This document shows, piece by piece, positions 22,601-34,182 of a DNA stretch of 64,000 nucleotides. The number at the start of each line of letters is the position of its first letter. The stretch's first letter is position 1. The translations under genes and the position numbers were made by a program. This stretch comes from Nyssa sinensis (lineage: Eukaryota; Streptophyta; Magnoliopsida; Cornales; Nyssaceae), in NCBI GenBank assembly GCA_008638375.1, contig CM018052.1, forward strand, positions 28,044,045 to 28,108,044. Direction: 5' to 3'. The notes under the pieces were generated by a model. The model worked only from the letters and a program-made list of their open reading frames with translations, was not told the DNA's origin and searched no databases.

Positions 22601-23419
22601 TACCAGACTTCTAATAGCAATCGATGTTTTGGCTCCATAGTTAGACGGAACATAAATAATCTCCATTCCAGAATTTCCCTTGCCTACAATTGGAACCTTT
22701 TTTATCTTTGAACCTTTTCCCAATTAGTATTCTCGAGAGTGAACAATCTCTCCATGAAAGAAACTTATACCAAGTAGTAGAGAGTAAAAGCCTCTTCATT
22801 CTCCCTAGTAGCAAAAAATAAGAAGTAAAAAAGTAGACTTCTATATCCTCTAACATTGTATTTTTAGTTTCAGCGTAGCATTTTTTTTTTTTAGTTTTAT
22901 CATAAAAAACCAGGTTCAATACAACAAAAATAACAAGAATTTTACTTAAAATTTAAATTGTAGTCATCTAAATAATGAATAAAAGTGTCTCAAAACATAA
23001 ACTTCAATTGTGTTGATGGTTTCTTTCATTCTTTCAATGCAAGTGTAATCGATCATAAGTTCCTTTTTCCTGGAGAGTAGCATTGAAGTTTTATTTTTCG
23101 AGGATCATATTAGGGATAGAGAACTTGGAGAGGCATCCAGAAGTGGCTAGGCCCACAGGCCAGCTCCTTCGACTAGTATTGCAACTTTCTCCATTAAAGA
23201 TATAGAGCTTGTTTCTATAGTTTTCTATGTTAGATACTCTTTGGGTTTTTCTACAATAGGTTGAAGGATCCATCTAAATGATGAAAAACCCATAATGCAT
23301 ACTGTTATCTTGCAAGCATTAAGTTTTTCACACCTAATGCATGTTCAACTATCTTCTAGATCTTTAGAATTGGAAAGACAAACACCTGGCTTATAGTTTT
23401 AGCCATCTGTTTTAATTTT

Positions 23420-24020
23420 GGATTACACTATGATTAACCTTCCCATTTCTATTTTGATTAAATTTATTGCTACTTGAGGGCAAACACACATAAGGGAATC
23501 TACAACTCTTTTCCAATCTTGTCCATTTTTTGAAAATTATTTTCTCTTTCTTATTTTGTAGAAATAAATATTTTAAAGATAAGGAAATCAAGAGTTAAAA
23601 GAAGTTGAAAAATCAAGGTCAATATTTGAAAGAAACAAGGTTTTCAAGAAAGCTTATTTGAATAAAATCAAGAATGTTGTAAGAAATCGAGATTTATGCC
23701 AGAAAGCTCAAGATCTGGGAAAATATCAAGATTGAGTACACAAAAACCAAGATTTTAAGGAAAATAGAATTTAAAGCATCGACAACCAAAATCTTACAGA
23801 TTCCCCTGCAAGTGGTGACTAATCCATAAAAATATGAATCATAAGATGAATAATTGAAACGTTAAGAAAACATACCTTGCAAGCAAAAGATTCGCCTAAG
23901 GGCTGATTGATAGATTCTGAATATTGGCTATGATCAGGTAGAACCTTCACTTGTATTTGTTAGGGTCCCAAAAAGCGACAAAAAATGTAAAGTAGAACCT
24001 CCTCAAATAAAGATCAATAT
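23420..24020. other. No gene recognised
   Basis: Upstream remnant of copy 3, followed by sequence with many CAAGA/GAAATCAAG words. No open frame of note. Confidence 0.5.
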
Positions 24021-24023
24021 TAA

Positions 24024-26100
24024 TGTCGCACCCCGGGCCACAAAGACACGAGAGTGACCTTATAATTCAAGGTCAAACTAAATAAATAATTTCCTGTACA
24101 TTTCAAACTACCTTGTGATTAACATAATCTCACTTGAGTTTTCATAACATAAATGTGCATTCACATACCATCCATATAGCCAGATAACATCTGACATACA
24201 TAAGTCTCGAAAGTGTATTCATCTTGTGATTTCTTTTTTTAAGTCAAAAGAATACTAGTCCCATGGAGACTTCTGAGCCTTCATATCAACATATAAAGAT
24301 CATGGGCCCTTTTATATTCCCAAAACTAACAAAAAAAAATTAAAATAGATGTGAATTTAATTACATCCCAAAAATAAACACAAGACTCCAAAAGATGTCT
24401 TTCTAATCCATGTTAACAAGACGTCAGCTCCTTGCCGTTACTTGCATCTGGTAGGGGTCAAAACAACAACCCTAGTAGAGCAACTAAACAAAGGAAAGAA
24501 TAAACGATGAAAAATATAGGCATGTGCCAAGTGTAGTGTCAAGCAAGTGTCACCACGTATTTTAATTCGATAACACTCATTGTATAATCCAACATAATAA
24601 AAATATCAATACAACAATAATAACACAATTCAATTCTTACGCAAGAATATAACATAAAAGGAGGCTTTGAGATTGTCATCACCTCACTAATCTCAACGGT
24701 ATTACTTTCTACTTTCACTTCTTTCGTAATCCTTCAAGACTATCTAATGGCCCCCGGTTGAACATGAGTGCTTTTCGGGTTACTAACTCGATGGAAACGT
24801 ATGATACCCGCGTAGGGTTATGGTTAGTAACCGAAGGGAGACACAATCCCTGTCACAAAAACTCCAGGCAACTATCCATGACTTCCTCTTTCTCAATTTT
24901 TAATTTCTTCATTCATTTCTTCCCCTTTCTCAACCTTTCAACTAGCTAAATTCTCATCCGTTCCTCACAAGATGTTTATTCAATCTTTCATTGAAATCAA
25001 GGGAATCCAAGAGAATAATATCATTCACATCAAAGGGAAGGCATCACATACGTAATACAACCAATAATTTCACAATACAACATCATCACAATCATTTAAG
25101 CATTTTTATCAAACACTTGATAGACACATCAACATCCTACAAATTCATGAATAACAAGTAAATAATTATTGAGCCTTCAAGTAAAGAAATTTTAAGTTGG
25201 GACCATGCATTGAATACATATACCAATATTCTAGACATGATATATCAAGGGTTAAACATTTGTGTGTAGAGAAAGAGATTCCAATTTCAAGCCTCAATCC
25301 TTGCTCCCAAAACCTAAGAAATTATTTACACCGTTTATTTCACTTAACCAAGCTAGATCTACAAAGAAATGCAAGAAATTTGAAAAGAAAATGAAAAGCC
25401 TCAAATTTTATCTTTTGTTTTTGAAGAAATCTTAAAATCTTAATTTTTCAATTAGTGAGATTCTTCCTAGAGATGAATCCATGTGGTATGATGTGTTGTT
25501 ATGACTTAGAAATCCATGAAAATCACAAACCCTAATTCCTCCCTTAGCTTGAAAGAGTTTGGAAGAGAAGAGAAAGAGATTTGGGCAAAGTTTAATTTTT
25601 AGCTTACAACTTAAAAGTGTATTGTTGCATGCTCGTTCAAATGAGTGTCGAACGAGTATCAAACAAAGGTCACACCAGACTTTTGGGTGCCTGTTTGAAC
25701 GAACAACCTTTTCGTTCAAACGAAACCCAAAAAATCTTACACATTTTTTTGATTTCCACAACTCAACTTTTTATCATTTTTCATTTATTTTCCATGTATC
25801 ATCGCTCTATCTTACGTTGTTTAAATTCTTTCCATCTTATTATTATGTTCATGAGGTTTATTATCATGCAAAAGTAATATAATCCATTCTTTATTTCTTT
25901 ATTTATTTTTAAATTGTTCAAAACGTTATAATTAAAGTTTTAGAAGATTCTTGGGCTTGAGATACATGAGTTTAGGGCTTATGGAATTAAGGGAGGGTTG
26001 ATAGTATCACAAAACCCTAACCGCTACTTAAGATGTTTCTAGGTGCCAATTCCCTTAAATGAAAGCATAAGGACATATTTATAGGCATTTAGAGATAGAT
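24024..26100 (-). mobile_element. Probable degenerate gypsy LTR, minus orientation, outer limit uncertain
   Basis: The plus strand starts TGTCGCACCCCGG at 24024. This is the reverse complement of the CGGGGTGCGACA ending common in plant gypsy LTRs. The sequence beyond has LTR-like, non-coding character, including a GGCCCCCGGTTGAAC stretch near 24750. I could not find the other terminus or a target duplication. A small inverted repeat of CGTTCAAAC lies at 25630-25725. Confidence 0.4.
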
Positions 26101-26499
26101 TGGATCCAAGTGCCAAGATTTAATCTTGAAAACCAAGGGTTAGGACCAAATCCTGGTCTATAATTATTTAAAATAAAAAAATAATTATTTATCTAATAGA
26201 CATTTAGAGTAGATTGGATACAATTGCCAAGATTTAATCTTGAAAACCAAGGATTAGCATCAAGTCTTGGATGATAAAGATTTTTTTATTATCCTAACTA
26301 CCTATTAAAAACAAAAAAAAAAAACTAAATTTCATGGACTAAGTACATACTAGCCTATTGCCTATAGACCAATAAGACTAAAGTCTATCACTTATTGACC
26401 AATCAAAAATTTTAGGAACAACTAATTTATCATAAAATGAATAAAAAAATCATAGAAATATTTTCATCCTTGAATTAGTGAAATGTCCTGAAGTAGTTA

Positions 26500-26830
26500 A
26501 AAATCTACTCAAAATTCATTCAAGATATGAAAAAGGTTCAAAATAGCCTCAGAAGAGCCAAAGATACCAAAATACCCTCCAAAGCTAAAATGGTGCCAAA
26601 ATTATGATAATGCATTTTAAAATGTGAAATTATAGAAATACCCTCCTAGGAGTAGGAAAGTGTTGAAGTTACCAAAATACCTTTCAAATGGTGCCAAAAT
26701 TACAAAATACCCCTAGGGAGTGAAAAATATCTTGAATTTACCAAAATGCCCCCTAGAAAGTAGAGAATGACCAAAATACCTCTTAAGGACCAAAATGTAT
26801 AGAAATTACAAAAATACTTATAGATTCAAA
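26500..26830. repeat. Irregular repeats of CAAAATACCCTC-like words
   Basis: About nine occurrences of ACCAAAATACC/ACCAAAATGCCCC spaced 30-50 bp apart. The same phrase occurs in the solo LTRs (near 10818 and 14061), so this is probably LTR-derived sequence. Non-coding. Confidence 0.45.
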
Positions 26831-27012
26831 TTGTTGATTTGTATAGAAATGTATAGGAATATCTTTATTTTTTTGTATAACTTTTAAGGAACAACAATGA
26901 ATTTTTTTCCTACTACAAAATTTTAAGTTAGTTTTCTTAATATTTTATTATTTGTAATTCTTAATGGCACTATTTGCTTATTCAAATTCTTATTTTTATT
27001 TGTGATTCTATT

Positions 27013-28845
27013 TGATGTAGAATAAATGGTCTTTGATTTCATGGATCAATGGGAGAGTTCCAAGGCCCGCTCAAAGCCCAATCATGCGTGGATCGATAAT
27101 GACCCAAATGCGACTCGACAGGACCCAAAAATTGGGCAATGTGTGGGTTTCCTTGACCTGATTTTGACCCATTTCCTTATTTTTTTTGGTTTCTTAATTG
27201 TGTTCGGATTAGTATTAGTAATTTATTATTCCGCAAGTACAAGAAATTTGTAATTTTCAAATTATACTTGTAGGAGTTAATAGCCTATTAGGATTAGTGT
27301 TTTAGCTCTACAAATGTGAAGTATTGAACCTCTTATTACTCACCTTATCAATAACATTTTAATTTTGAAATTAGAGAATGTTCTCTTTTTGGGTGATAAG
27401 TCCCCTTATTTCTTGGTTACTAAGGAATTCGACATGTTTGATTCTCCTTTACATTTTTGTGCTGCATTTGTTAATATCAGAGTGAGGATTTGCCTAACTC
27501 AATGACAAATGACGGAGTTGAGAACACTAATCCTATTGAAAATTATTGTGGGACGAAGGCTTTATGGGCAGTAATTGACGAACATAAGAAACCGTTCGCA
27601 TAGATGAATGATCAACTTGCTGTGATTCAAAAGATGCTTATGCAACTCAATCTTGATGCCCCTAGAGACCTTCTAGTTGACAAGAATCATGTTGGAGGAT
27701 TTGTCTAAGGCCAGCCTAAAGACAGAGCTATACCAGATCGACGTTCCCAAACGCAACCTGCCTATAGAGGCAAATTAGATTCAGACAATAAGGAGAACTA
27801 CGAGATTTATAGGCCTACAAGATGGAATCAAGAATTTGAGGATTATTAGATGAAGGCCAACATCATTGTCTTTAATTTAAATCTTAACATTGAAGATTTT
27901 CTTGATTGGATTTCTGAGGTTGACTGATTCTTGAATATGATAGAGGTTTTGGAGGACAAGATGGTCAAGCGTGTCACTTTTTAATTAAAGGATGGAACAA
28001 CAGTTTGGTGGGATCAATTGCACCTAGGGAAGTCGTTCAGTTTTTCATTATATGATATAATTTAATCGATTGTGTGTTTGTAATAATCTAGCCGAGACAG
28101 AAGGACAGAGGGTGGCACGATATTTAAGTACACTCAAGCCTTCAATTTGTGATAAAATTGGCTTGTAGGTTCTGTGGACTATTTGATGAGGCTTATAATA
28201 TGGCACTAAATGCAGAAAGGATAGGAATTCAAGTACAGTACCCTTTCGCAGGAATTTTCCTGATTCCTCGTATGCAGCCACTAAAAAAGGAAAAAGGCAT
28301 TTAAATAGCAATAGTTCAGTCTCCATTTCAGCCTGTCTATTCCAGGTTGCAAGGTGCGAGTCATGCAAAGAGAAGTACTAGTAGAGGCCCTCCAAAGAAA
28401 GCAGTTCCCACTGTGGATACAAATCCATATGCCAAGCCCACACCAAGAAAGTTCTATCATTGTGGAAAACCGGGACATCACTCCAATAGTTGTTTAGATC
28501 GACGGATTTTAACCCGCCAATTTTGACCTGTTTTCTTGTATTATTATTTTTTATTTCCTAATTGTATTCGGATTAGAATTAATAGTTTCTTATTCTGCAA
28601 GTATAAGAAATTAGTAGTTTCCTTATAATTACACTAGTAGAAGGAGTTAGTAATCTATTAAGATTAGTAGTTTTAACTGTATAAATACGATATATTGGAC
28701 CTTTTATTATTCAACTTATCAATAATATTTTAATTTCAAAATTAGAGTGTTTTCTTTTTGGGTAAGGAGTCCCTTTATTTCTTAGTTATTAAAGAATTTG
28801 ACGTGTTTAATTTTTCTTCACATTTTCATCTTGTGTTATTGTTCA
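27013..28845 (+). mobile_element. Gag-only gypsy element 1, plus strand
   Basis: The 5' LTR is about 27013-27465, starting TGATGTAG and with TATA-like TACAAATGTG near 27313. A primer-site remnant TTAATATCAGAGTGAGG follows at 27471. Gag then runs to about 28505, followed by the 3' LTR (about 28510-28845) with TATAAATACG near 28681. The two LTRs share CAAGTA(C/T)AAGAAATT and a GAGTCCC(T)TTATTTCTT-like end. No pol lies between them. LTR and gag match the minus-strand element at 47298-49245. A target duplication was not found. Confidence 0.75.
27485..28505 (+). pseudogene. gypsy gag relic with altered zinc knuckle
   Basis: The N-terminal block KALWAVIDEHKKPFA and the phrase QLAVIQKMLMQLNLDAPRD are followed by MKANIIVFNLNLNIEDFLDWISEVD and KDGTTVWWDQL, the standard retrotransposon gag core. 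The end is KFYHCGKPGHHSNSC, a CCHC knuckle whose first Cys is replaced by Phe. Several stops (for example near 27601, 27850, 27926 and 27983) and frame changes disable it. Confidence 0.8.
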
Positions 28846-28849
28846 GTGA

Positions 28850-29286
28850 TCAATTGCCGATATTCATCATATAAGTAGTTCGTAGAGCTTCAATCCCATG
28901 AGAATTGTCATAAGGATTTCTAATCTTGTTTCCGTTGTTTGCCATCTTGCTGGATGAATCCTTATTTTGATAGTACTAGACCCAATACAAAAATAATATG
29001 GATGATTCATATCTATTTGACAACATTCTAAATTCACAAGTATGAGAATTTGAAATATCATTATTGAATAATCTTTAATATAGACTCAGAGAATTTATAT
29101 GAAATATATAATCATAATCCTAATAGAACATGAAAATAATAAAGACAAAAAATATATAAATGAAAATTTTGAATTCCACTCAAATTTAGATATTTTAAAG
29201 TCCTAAAAACCAACACCACATAGGATCCCTTTTCAAAATTTATAAAATCTATCCTGCATCAAGTGACTTGAGTACAAAATGAATGT
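28850..29286. other. No gene recognised
   Basis: AT-rich intergenic sequence between two mobile elements, without coding or repeat structure that I can identify. Confidence 0.5.
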
Positions 29287-29294
29287 TTGCTTGA

Positions 29295-30034
29295 TAGGGG
29301 TACAATTCGTGTGGGTTGATTTGATTCGAGTTGAGTCATGTATAAACTTAACTCATACTTCAAAATAGTTAATTTGAGTCCAGTCCACCTAAGTTCAATC
29401 TTAAATCAGAACAACTTAGTCCAAACCTAACCCGAATTAAAATTTATTAATATTAGGTACAACCTGAGCTTAACAAGTTTTTAATAATTTAGATTATCAA
29501 TTTTAACTTTCAGCGAGCCATTCGACAAGAACGAGAGCAAGAATTTCCACGTCTAGTAGAGAGGGGACCATCACATTGAGTGTGGTTTTATTCAGAATAT
29601 CTTCATTCTTCAATAAATTGTTATCTTTTTTCTATTTTAATTATACACTAAAGCTCCAGTAATTTCTCTCAGTTTTTTCTTTTAAAATAAACTAAAGACC
29701 ATTATAATAATTCCCTCAATGTAATTTACTTTTGAAAATATGTTACAAATCAACAAGTTTTTGAAATTATAAAATTATAAATAGTAATACTTTCAAAAAA
29801 TTCCAACTAATCTAATGGTTGATAACTAAATTATAAAAAAAAATATAATATACAAAATATTGAATTTGTACTTGAGTTAGGCTTGGGTTTTTAAAGTCTG
29901 AGTTTAAGTCCAATCCTAATTTAAATCCAATTTAAGTTCTTTTCCCCAAATCAATCTTAAAATATAAAAGATAAAATTTAAATCTTAAAAAATTAGAGTT
30001 AAGTTTGGGTTGGCACCTTCAAATTGTACCGTTA
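29295..30034. mobile_element. hAT-like MITE, 740 bp
   Basis: The ends are TAGGGGTACAATTCG and, at the right in reverse complement, TAACGGTACAATTTG. The flanking octamers TTGCTTGA (29287-29294) and TTGCTTAA (30035-30042) match at 7 of 8 bases, the duplication size of hAT elements. The interior has GGGTTGATTTGATTC-type subterminal words and no transposase. Confidence 0.75.
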
Positions 30035-30086
30035 TTGCTTAAAATTTTAAAATTACGTTGGGCGTGACCAAAATAGCACGTGGGCA

Positions 30087-30087
<1 letters not shown>

Positions 30088-30121
<34 letters not shown>
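30088..30121. repeat. (TA)n microsatellite
   Basis: About 17 TA units in intergenic DNA. Confidence 0.95.
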
Positions 30122-30124
<3 letters not shown>

Positions 30125-30900
30125 TTGACGTTCTTATGCTAGTGAAGCTATGTGATATGTTGTATTCAAAGGTTCAAGCAACAAAAGTGGTATAAAGTTG
30201 TTTCAAATTTGGTTACTAAAAATGATAATTGACTTGATATTTAGTGAAGCTTGAATTACAGGATTTATTTCAGGGGTAAATATAAAGTAGGTGTTGAGTT
30301 TCAGGAAAATAATTTTTAAAGATAGTGAGAAAAATAATATATATGAAAATAAAAATAAAAAAGTAATTTTATCCAAATCATATATCTAGTAGATATCTAA
30401 ATATAGGATTGAGAGATGATAATATATTCTGTCAAACAAGGTCAACGTTATTTAAAATTTATTTTTCTAGCCTTTTTATATGCAAAATTACTAATTAAAT
30501 TCTTATAATGAATTTCTTATAACATTTCTTTTTCATTAAAGCAAAGATTACTAATTAAAGATCTTTATGGACACTACATGGTTTGCAACAGCAGGTTTAT
30601 GATATATGTAACAACCATGTAGAAACTATGATACCAAATTTCAACACCGAATAATGCATTGGCCCTGTTTAATCGCCAATGCATGGTATGTAATAAAAAA
30701 GCAATAACGTATCATTGTGGGAATAGAAGAAATCAGAACTGTATGTGTGTTCTGCACTCAGACTATGTGAGAGACCTAGAGAGAGAGAGAGAGAGAGAAG
30801 AGAGACCTTGGCTGTGAGAAATTGTGTGTGTGCATGCATGTGCGCATGGTGTTTCCATGAGGTGCACAAAAGAGGAAGGAGTTGAGGAGTACACGACTGA
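30122..30900. other. No gene recognised
   Basis: AT-rich sequence with a GA tract at 30779-30800 and GTGTG/CATGCATG words near 30825. It may include LTR or internal sequence of the gypsy relic that follows, but no domain is visible. Confidence 0.45.
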
Positions 30901-31092
30901 ACTGAGGTCTGAGGGTGCTTATGCCATTTGGGCAGTAGAGAAACTAGAGAAATTGGGCCCTAGGCCATGAAGAAACCAGTGAACTTTGTTGGTTCCATCA
31001 ACGGGGTGACCGATTGCGTAAAGCTGATCACATAAGGCCTTGAAGGCATGGGCATATGTAGGGACTGGAAGGGTGTCGCACTTCATCAATTG

Positions 31093-31212
31093 GAGGAAGA
31101 ACCGGCGGACTGATTATCTAGTTCAGTGGAAAGGTGGCAACGAGGCGGATACTAGTTAGGAGAGAGATGTGACTCTATGGTAATTTGAGCGACAAATTTA
31201 AGACTATTGGAA
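31093..31212 (+). pseudogene. gypsy chromovirus chromodomain relic
   Basis: The frame reads RKNRRTDYLVQWKGGNEADTS, stop, ERDVTLW, stop, FERQI. This is the C-terminal chromodomain of chromovirus integrases (YLVKWKG ... TWE ... LW.F). The stops replace the Trp of TWE and the Gln after LW. The 200 bp upstream is probably the integrase tail but is too decayed to read. No LTR is visible alongside, so this is an isolated fragment. Confidence 0.8.
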
Positions 31213-31617
31213 TAATCCGACGAAGGCGTTGGATTCCTATGGTAGGAGTGGTTTGTTAGGCCCTTGAAGGCTTGACAAGGCAATTTTTTAAATTTTGACC
31301 AATCTCTTTTCATTTTTTAAATAAATATTGATAAAAATATTAATTTTTTTTTTATATAAAATAAAAATAAGTTATTTATCTTAAGTTTACTTTTAAATAA
31401 AATAATAATAAATCCTTAAGCTCATGGGCTAGTAAGAGCTTTTTCTTTTTCTTTTTCCCTCTTTATCTTTTATTGCGCTTATTGTAAGAAGGTTAATGCT
31501 CAATGGTTTCTTGAATTTGTATTTTATAAGTTTTAACTTTTTGCTAAATCACTTATTCATGTATTGATGGCTAAAAAAGAATCCCAACATGAGTTTGACT
31601 GGGAAATATAAACCTAT

Positions 31618-31830
31618 TGCAATAAATTTTACTTCTTAAATTGGTAACAAAGAATTTATTACAATATTGACAAAGTTCGATTTCTTAAAATTCAAATTAG
31701 TGATTAATTGCAAGAAATTTAACCTCTTAAGTTGTAAGAAAGAATTTATTAAAATATTGCCAAAGTTTGACTTCCTAAAATTTAAAACAGTGACTAATTG
31801 CAATAAATTTGAACATCTTAACAAGTTTTG
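31618..31830. repeat. Two-copy tandem duplication, about 90-bp unit
   Basis: AAAGAATTTATTA(C/A)AATATTG(A/C)CAAAGTT and GTGA(T/C)TAATTGCAA occur twice about 90 bp apart. AT-rich, non-coding. The open frames on both strands here only follow the repeat. Confidence 0.7.
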
Positions 31831-31929
31831 TGAAAGCCAGATATATTTTCTTAATTTTATCAAAAATAAAATAATTTAAGGATAATAGTAGCCATGGCCA
31901 AAATTGGGCACGACCTACAAAATTAAATA

Positions 31930-31935
<6 letters not shown>

Positions 31936-31965
<30 letters not shown>
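31936..31965. repeat. (TA)n microsatellite
   Basis: About 15 TA units, followed by AGATAAATTGG. Confidence 0.9.
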
Positions 31966-31966
<1 letters not shown>

Positions 31967-32104
31967 TAAATTGGCCTTAACTCACCTATGCCGACCCTTG
32001 GGAATATTCTTAGGCATAGGTCAGGTGTATAATTAGTTTTTATTTCCTAATGAGAAATTTATTCGATAGAAAGATATAAAGCATAAAATTAACATAATTT
32101 ATGT

Positions 32105-32690
32105 ATTAATTAAGGGGTAGAGAGGTATAGAATTTCCTAAAGAGGCCAACACTTGTTCTTCACCGTTTGAAGTGTCAATTTTTTTAGAAATGAATGTATG
32201 TTCTAAATCATTTGATAAACCATTTCCTTATCATGGGTTAATGGAGCCGGTTAAGTGATGGCAGAGGTCAACACTTGCACTATGATTCCATGAGTGTCAA
32301 GTTTCTAGAATAGAATGTAAGTTATGAACTATTTAACGCAAAAAGACGAACACTCCTTTTGTTTTTTTATAATGGGTTAAGGAGCCAACCAAGTGTGATG
32401 GGAGATGCCAATACTTACACTTTAATTCTACAACTGTCAAGTTTCTCCGTAATTGAATTCATGCTTTGAACTGCGTAATGCGGAAAGACAAACGCTCTTC
32501 GGGTTAACTTATAATGGGTTAAAGGAGCCAACTAGGTGATGGTAATGGCCAACACTTGGATTTTGATCTACAAGTGCCTGAGTTTTTAAAAACCACTCTT
32601 TCGGTTACTTAATAGAGCCAGCTAAGCTATGGCAGAGGCCAACACTTGTACTTTGATTCTCCAAATGTCAAGTTTTTGTAGAACCAATTG
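32105..32690. repeat. Tandem array, about 139-bp unit, 4-5 copies, resembling the YUCCA-type 5' flank
   Basis: Units starting near 32231, 32369 and 32510, plus partial ones at 32105 and 32600, share AATGGGTTAA-GGAGCC, GATGG-AGAGGCCAACACTTG and TGTCAAGTTT. The interval between them holds GCGGAAAGACAAACGCTC. By eye this follows the order of the YUCCA-type promoter block at 6390-6540 (ATAATGGGTTGATG, then GGAAAGATAAACGC), including its TATA-like ATTATAA. Homology to that block is an inference from visual alignment. Confidence 0.55.
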
Positions 32691-32862
32691 TGTTATTTGT
32701 GTCTTGAATTCTTGGGTCAAGTCATACCCAAACCGTTTCGGATACTTTTGGAAGTCTACCAATCAGCACTTGAAGTTAGAAAACCTCATTTTCTATTGAA
32801 CAACCAGAATAAGAAGTTTTAGAGCATTTGAAAAAAGTCAAAAAATGGCCCATCGGCACACG

Positions 32863-33085
32863 TGTGTACCGATGGGTACTCAGAGGGTGCAATCTGCACT
32901 CAAATGATGCAATCGAAACTCAGGAAGTGTCGATCGGTACTAAGAGGAATCGACACTCAAAGGGTGCAATCGGAACTCAGGGAGTGTCGATCGGTACTCA
33001 GAGGGTGCAATCGGCACTCAGGGAATGCTGATCGGCACTCGGGTGCCAGCAAACCCCATCTCTATGTGTCGATCGGCACTCGGGG
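32863..33085. repeat. Tandem array of 18-20-bp units built on GATCGGCACTCAGGG
   Basis: About ten degenerate units such as GATCGGTACTCAGAGGGTGCA follow each other. The word GTGCCGATCGGCAC, a perfect palindrome, occurs at 36661 inside the unrelated gypsy element. The array may lie in the 5' LTR of copia element 2. Non-coding. Confidence 0.75.
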
Positions 33086-33387
33086 CCTAGTTTTGTGATT
33101 TTTGTCTCTTTTCGTATTTTAGGGTTTTGGAACATTATATAATGTATTATTGCGTGAGAATGAAAGAGAGAGAGAGAGAGCGGCAGGAAGTGTTCTTAGA
33201 CATTTGTGTGTGGGTTTTAACACCTCGTTTTGTATTCTTTATCTTTTGATAGTAAATCTTTTGCTGTGTTTTGTCCGTAGACGTAAGCTATTTGCCAAAC
33301 CACGTATATTTGGTATTCTCTTGTTCTTATTGTATTTGTTTCTTTTCACTTTGTTATTTCATTTATCATTCAGTTGCATAATAAAAC

Positions 33388-33399
33388 TGGTATCAGAGC
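33388..33399 (+). other. Primer-binding site of copia 2
   Basis: TGGTATCAGAGC, complementary to the 3' end of initiator-Met tRNA as in most plant copia elements. It lies 8 bp before the gag start codon at 33407. Confidence 0.85.
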
Positions 33400-33406
33400 T
33401 TTGGTT

Positions 33407-34182
33407 ATGGCTATAGAGAAATATAAAGTAGAAAAGATTGATGGTCGAAATAGTTTTGGCCTTTGGCGTAATGATTTGTTACAACAACAAGGTTTAGCAA
33501 AGGTTTTGGATGGCACATTTCCAACAATGTTGACCGCGAAGGAAAATATTGAGATGTAAGAAAAGGCGCATAACGCCATTTAACTATCTCTTTTTTATGG
33601 AGTCTTGCGTTAGGTAGCAGATGAAGAATTTGCCTCTAGACTTTGGAAAAAAGGTAGAGAATTTGTACATGAAGAAGTTGCTCACCAACCATTTGTATTT
33701 GAAGTAGCGGTTGTACACTCTAAAGATATAGGAAGGTATGTTTATTAATGAACACCTTGATGAATTTAAAAGAATTATCATGGACTTGAAAAATATTGAT
33801 GTTAAGATTGAAGAGGAAGACGAAGCCCTAATTGTTTTGTGTTCATTGCTTGATTCTTTTGAGACTTTTGTGAATTCTATATTATATGGAAGGGATACCA
33901 CTCTCTAGTAGATGTGAAGGTGTCTTTCAACTCAAAAGAGTTTAGGATTAAGTTGAATGGGAAAGGCAGTGATTATTTATAGGTCGGGGGTCTCTTTGTG
34001 AAGGGTTATTCGGATTCCTCCAATAATAGAGGCCGACCTAATGAAAAAAGCTATGGTGGTGGTAATAATAGAGTTTGACACCAAGGTAGAGGTCAAGGCC
34101 GAGGTGGAGGCCAAGGTGGATCTAAAGGTCGATCATAGTTTAGAACACCCAAGAGTGAGATTAAATGTTATAATTGTCACAA
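33407..34182 (+). pseudogene. copia 2 gag, 5' part
   Basis: Starts MAIEKYKVEKIDGRNSFGLW and continues NDLLQQQGLAKVLDG, the copia gag N-terminus. Stops appear near 33557 and 33583, and the frame changes. NEHLDEFKRIIMDLKNIDVKIEEEDEALIVLCSL follows. The G-rich RGQGRGGGQGG segment leads to KCYNCH, the first half of a zinc knuckle, where the gypsy insertion begins. The second half, KFGHYKIEC, starts at 44104. Confidence 0.85.

Larger units (their letters stand above)
21297..23194 (-). pseudogene. YUCCA10-like pseudogene copy 3 (exon 1 and intron 1)
   Basis: Exon 1 runs from the ATG at 23194 to the donor at 22604. Several stops and frameshifts interrupt it, but EVYFFTSYF, FHGEIVHSREY and VGKGNSGMEIIYVPSNYGAKTSIAIRS can be followed across frames. 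Intron 1 has grown to about 1.3 kb by insertions, including MITE copy E, and ends at the remnant of the exon 2 acceptor near 21297. Exons 2-4 are missing. It is more decayed than copy 2. Confidence 0.82.

Noticed and set aside
25432..25882. Overlapping frames of 86-109 codons on both strands
   Set aside because: They fall in LTR-like sequence around a small inverted repeat. No motif, and they mirror each other.
24024..26100. Claiming a complete solo LTR here
   Set aside because: Only one terminus is convincing. No target duplication (ATTAA) was found at a plausible far end.
33150..33416. 88-codon hydrophobic frame upstream of copia 2 gag
   Set aside because: It lies in the LTR and crosses the primer-binding site, so it is not a protein-coding region of the element.
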